NCBI RefSeq assembly: GCF_006864365.1
Contig: NZ_QHLJ01000005.1
Coordinates: 62,001 to 126,000, forward strand
Source: Campylobacter sp. MIT 99-7217
GTDB taxonomy: Bacteria > Campylobacterota > Campylobacteria > Campylobacterales > Campylobacteraceae
Reading direction: 5' to 3'
Length of the DNA stretch: 64,000 nucleotides
Part shown: positions 63,556 through 64,000 of the stretch, in pieces
How positions within the stretch are numbered: the stretch's first letter is position 1
Layout: each line of letters opens with the position of its first letter
Position numbers and translations under genes: made by a program
The notes under the pieces: model-generated
Told to the model about the DNA's origin: nothing
What the model saw: the letters and a program-made list of their open reading frames with translations, nothing else
Database searches by the model: none

Positions 63556-64000
63556 ATGAAAAAAAGTATGATAGTTTTTCTGATATTTGTCCAATTTTTA
63601 GTGGCAAATTCTTTTTCTCCAGAATATTATGAAAGACAGATGAAGATATTAAGAAGTTTGGATATTGAGCCAAGTTTTATAGGCGATCTTAATTTCATAG
63701 AAAGTAGGGATAATTTAAAAAAATTATATTCATCAGTTCTTAGGCATTCGGTTAATGGATTTTATGAGTTTATTCCTATGATTAAAATGATTATAAAAGA
63801 AGAGGATTTACCGGCTGAGTTTTTATATCTTGCTATGGTAGAATCAGGTCTTAAAGCACATAGTGTTTCAAATGCAAAAGCTGTAGGGGTATGGCAGTTT
63901 ATGCAGCCAACCGCACAAAGTTTAGGATTAAGAGTTGATCCTTATGTTGATGAAAGACGCGATCCTTTTAAGTCAAGTATAGCAGCAGCAAATTATCTTA
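63556..64000 (+). CDS. Lytic murein transglycosylase, N-terminal part (cut by window end)
   Basis: A signal peptide (MKKSMIVFLIFVQFLVANS) leads into an SLT-type goose-lysozyme domain: LPAEFLYLAMVESG with catalytic Glu near 95, then AVGVWQFMQPTAQSLGLRVD. This is the MltD-like pattern; the enzyme cuts peptidoglycan glycan strands and often carries LysM repeats later, beyond this window. 148 codons are visible. Order recN-cbrR-tatD-transglycosylase matches C. jejuni Cj0642-Cj0645 as I recall. Confidence 0.9.
   Translation, partial: MKKSMIVFLIFVQFLVANSFSPEYYERQMKILRSLDIEPSFIGDLNFIESRDNLKKLYSSVLRHSVNGFYEFIPMIKMIIKEEDLPAEFLYLAMVESGLKAHSVSNAKAVGVWQFMQPTAQSLGLRVDPYVDERRDPFKSSIAAANYL

Overview
The window looks like the chromosome of a thermotolerant Campylobacter (class Campylobacteria). 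Almost every gene is recognisable as a C. jejuni-type gene: cmeDEF, mapA, flgPQ, a Campylobacter flagellin, NrfA with an all-CxxCH haem set, cbrR and cytolethal distending toxin (cdt) genes. The DNA is AT-rich, coding is dense with many 1-8 base gene overlaps, and promoters are mostly recognisable only by a -10 box. The species cannot be fixed from sequence alone; it is not a simple copy of C. jejuni, because blocks I remember as far apart in that genome lie side by side here.

Layout. 1-12.1 kb: tail of a DnaJ-like gene, the cmeDEF efflux operon (minus), then lepA, mapA, a ComF-like phosphoribosyltransferase, gyrA and the sigma-54-driven flagellar basal-disk genes flgPQ. 12.1-17.7 kb: an AEC-family permease, a lone flagellin gene with a sigma-54 promoter, a CDF metal exporter with an N-carbamoylputrescine amidase, and two small membrane proteins. 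17.7-26.5 kb: nitrite reductase nrfHA, ppk, a periplasmic protein, a RecD/Pif1-like helicase, an NlpC/P60 lipoprotein and YaaA. 26.7-40.6 kb: the core information block tRNA-Thr-Tyr-Gly-Thr, tuf, rpmG, tRNA-Trp, secE, nusG, rplKAJL, rpoBC. 40.6-44.9 kb: a purA operon with FliJ-like and MotE-like genes, ccoG, and rpsU. 45.0-47.2 kb: an intact cdtABC toxin operon. 47.4-52.8 kb: an accessory cluster of six genes in which four products carry twin-arginine (Tat) signals. 53.2-55.5 kb: two paralogous outer-membrane barrel proteins flanking a CapA-like protein. 55.6-64 kb: msrA-ppa-adk-aspS (minus) and nadK-recN-cbrR-tatD-transglycosylase (plus).

The most unusual part is 47.4-52.8 kb. Two aldo/keto reductases, a metal-dependent hydrolase and a carboxymuconolactone-decarboxylase-like protein all carry Tat signals, and a monooxygenase-fold protein carries an ordinary export signal. 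A ClbS/DfsB-like protein of cytoplasmic type sits between them. The two transcription units start with near-identical promoters whose 19-base spacer contains a dyad, the hallmark of MerR-family control. This suggests a periplasmic pathway that detoxifies or converts an electrophile or carbonyl compound; no regulator lies in the window and the substrate is unknown.

No CRISPR array, insertion sequence, prophage or rRNA gene was seen. GyrA (Thr86, Asp90) and the RpoB rifampicin region have wild-type residues.
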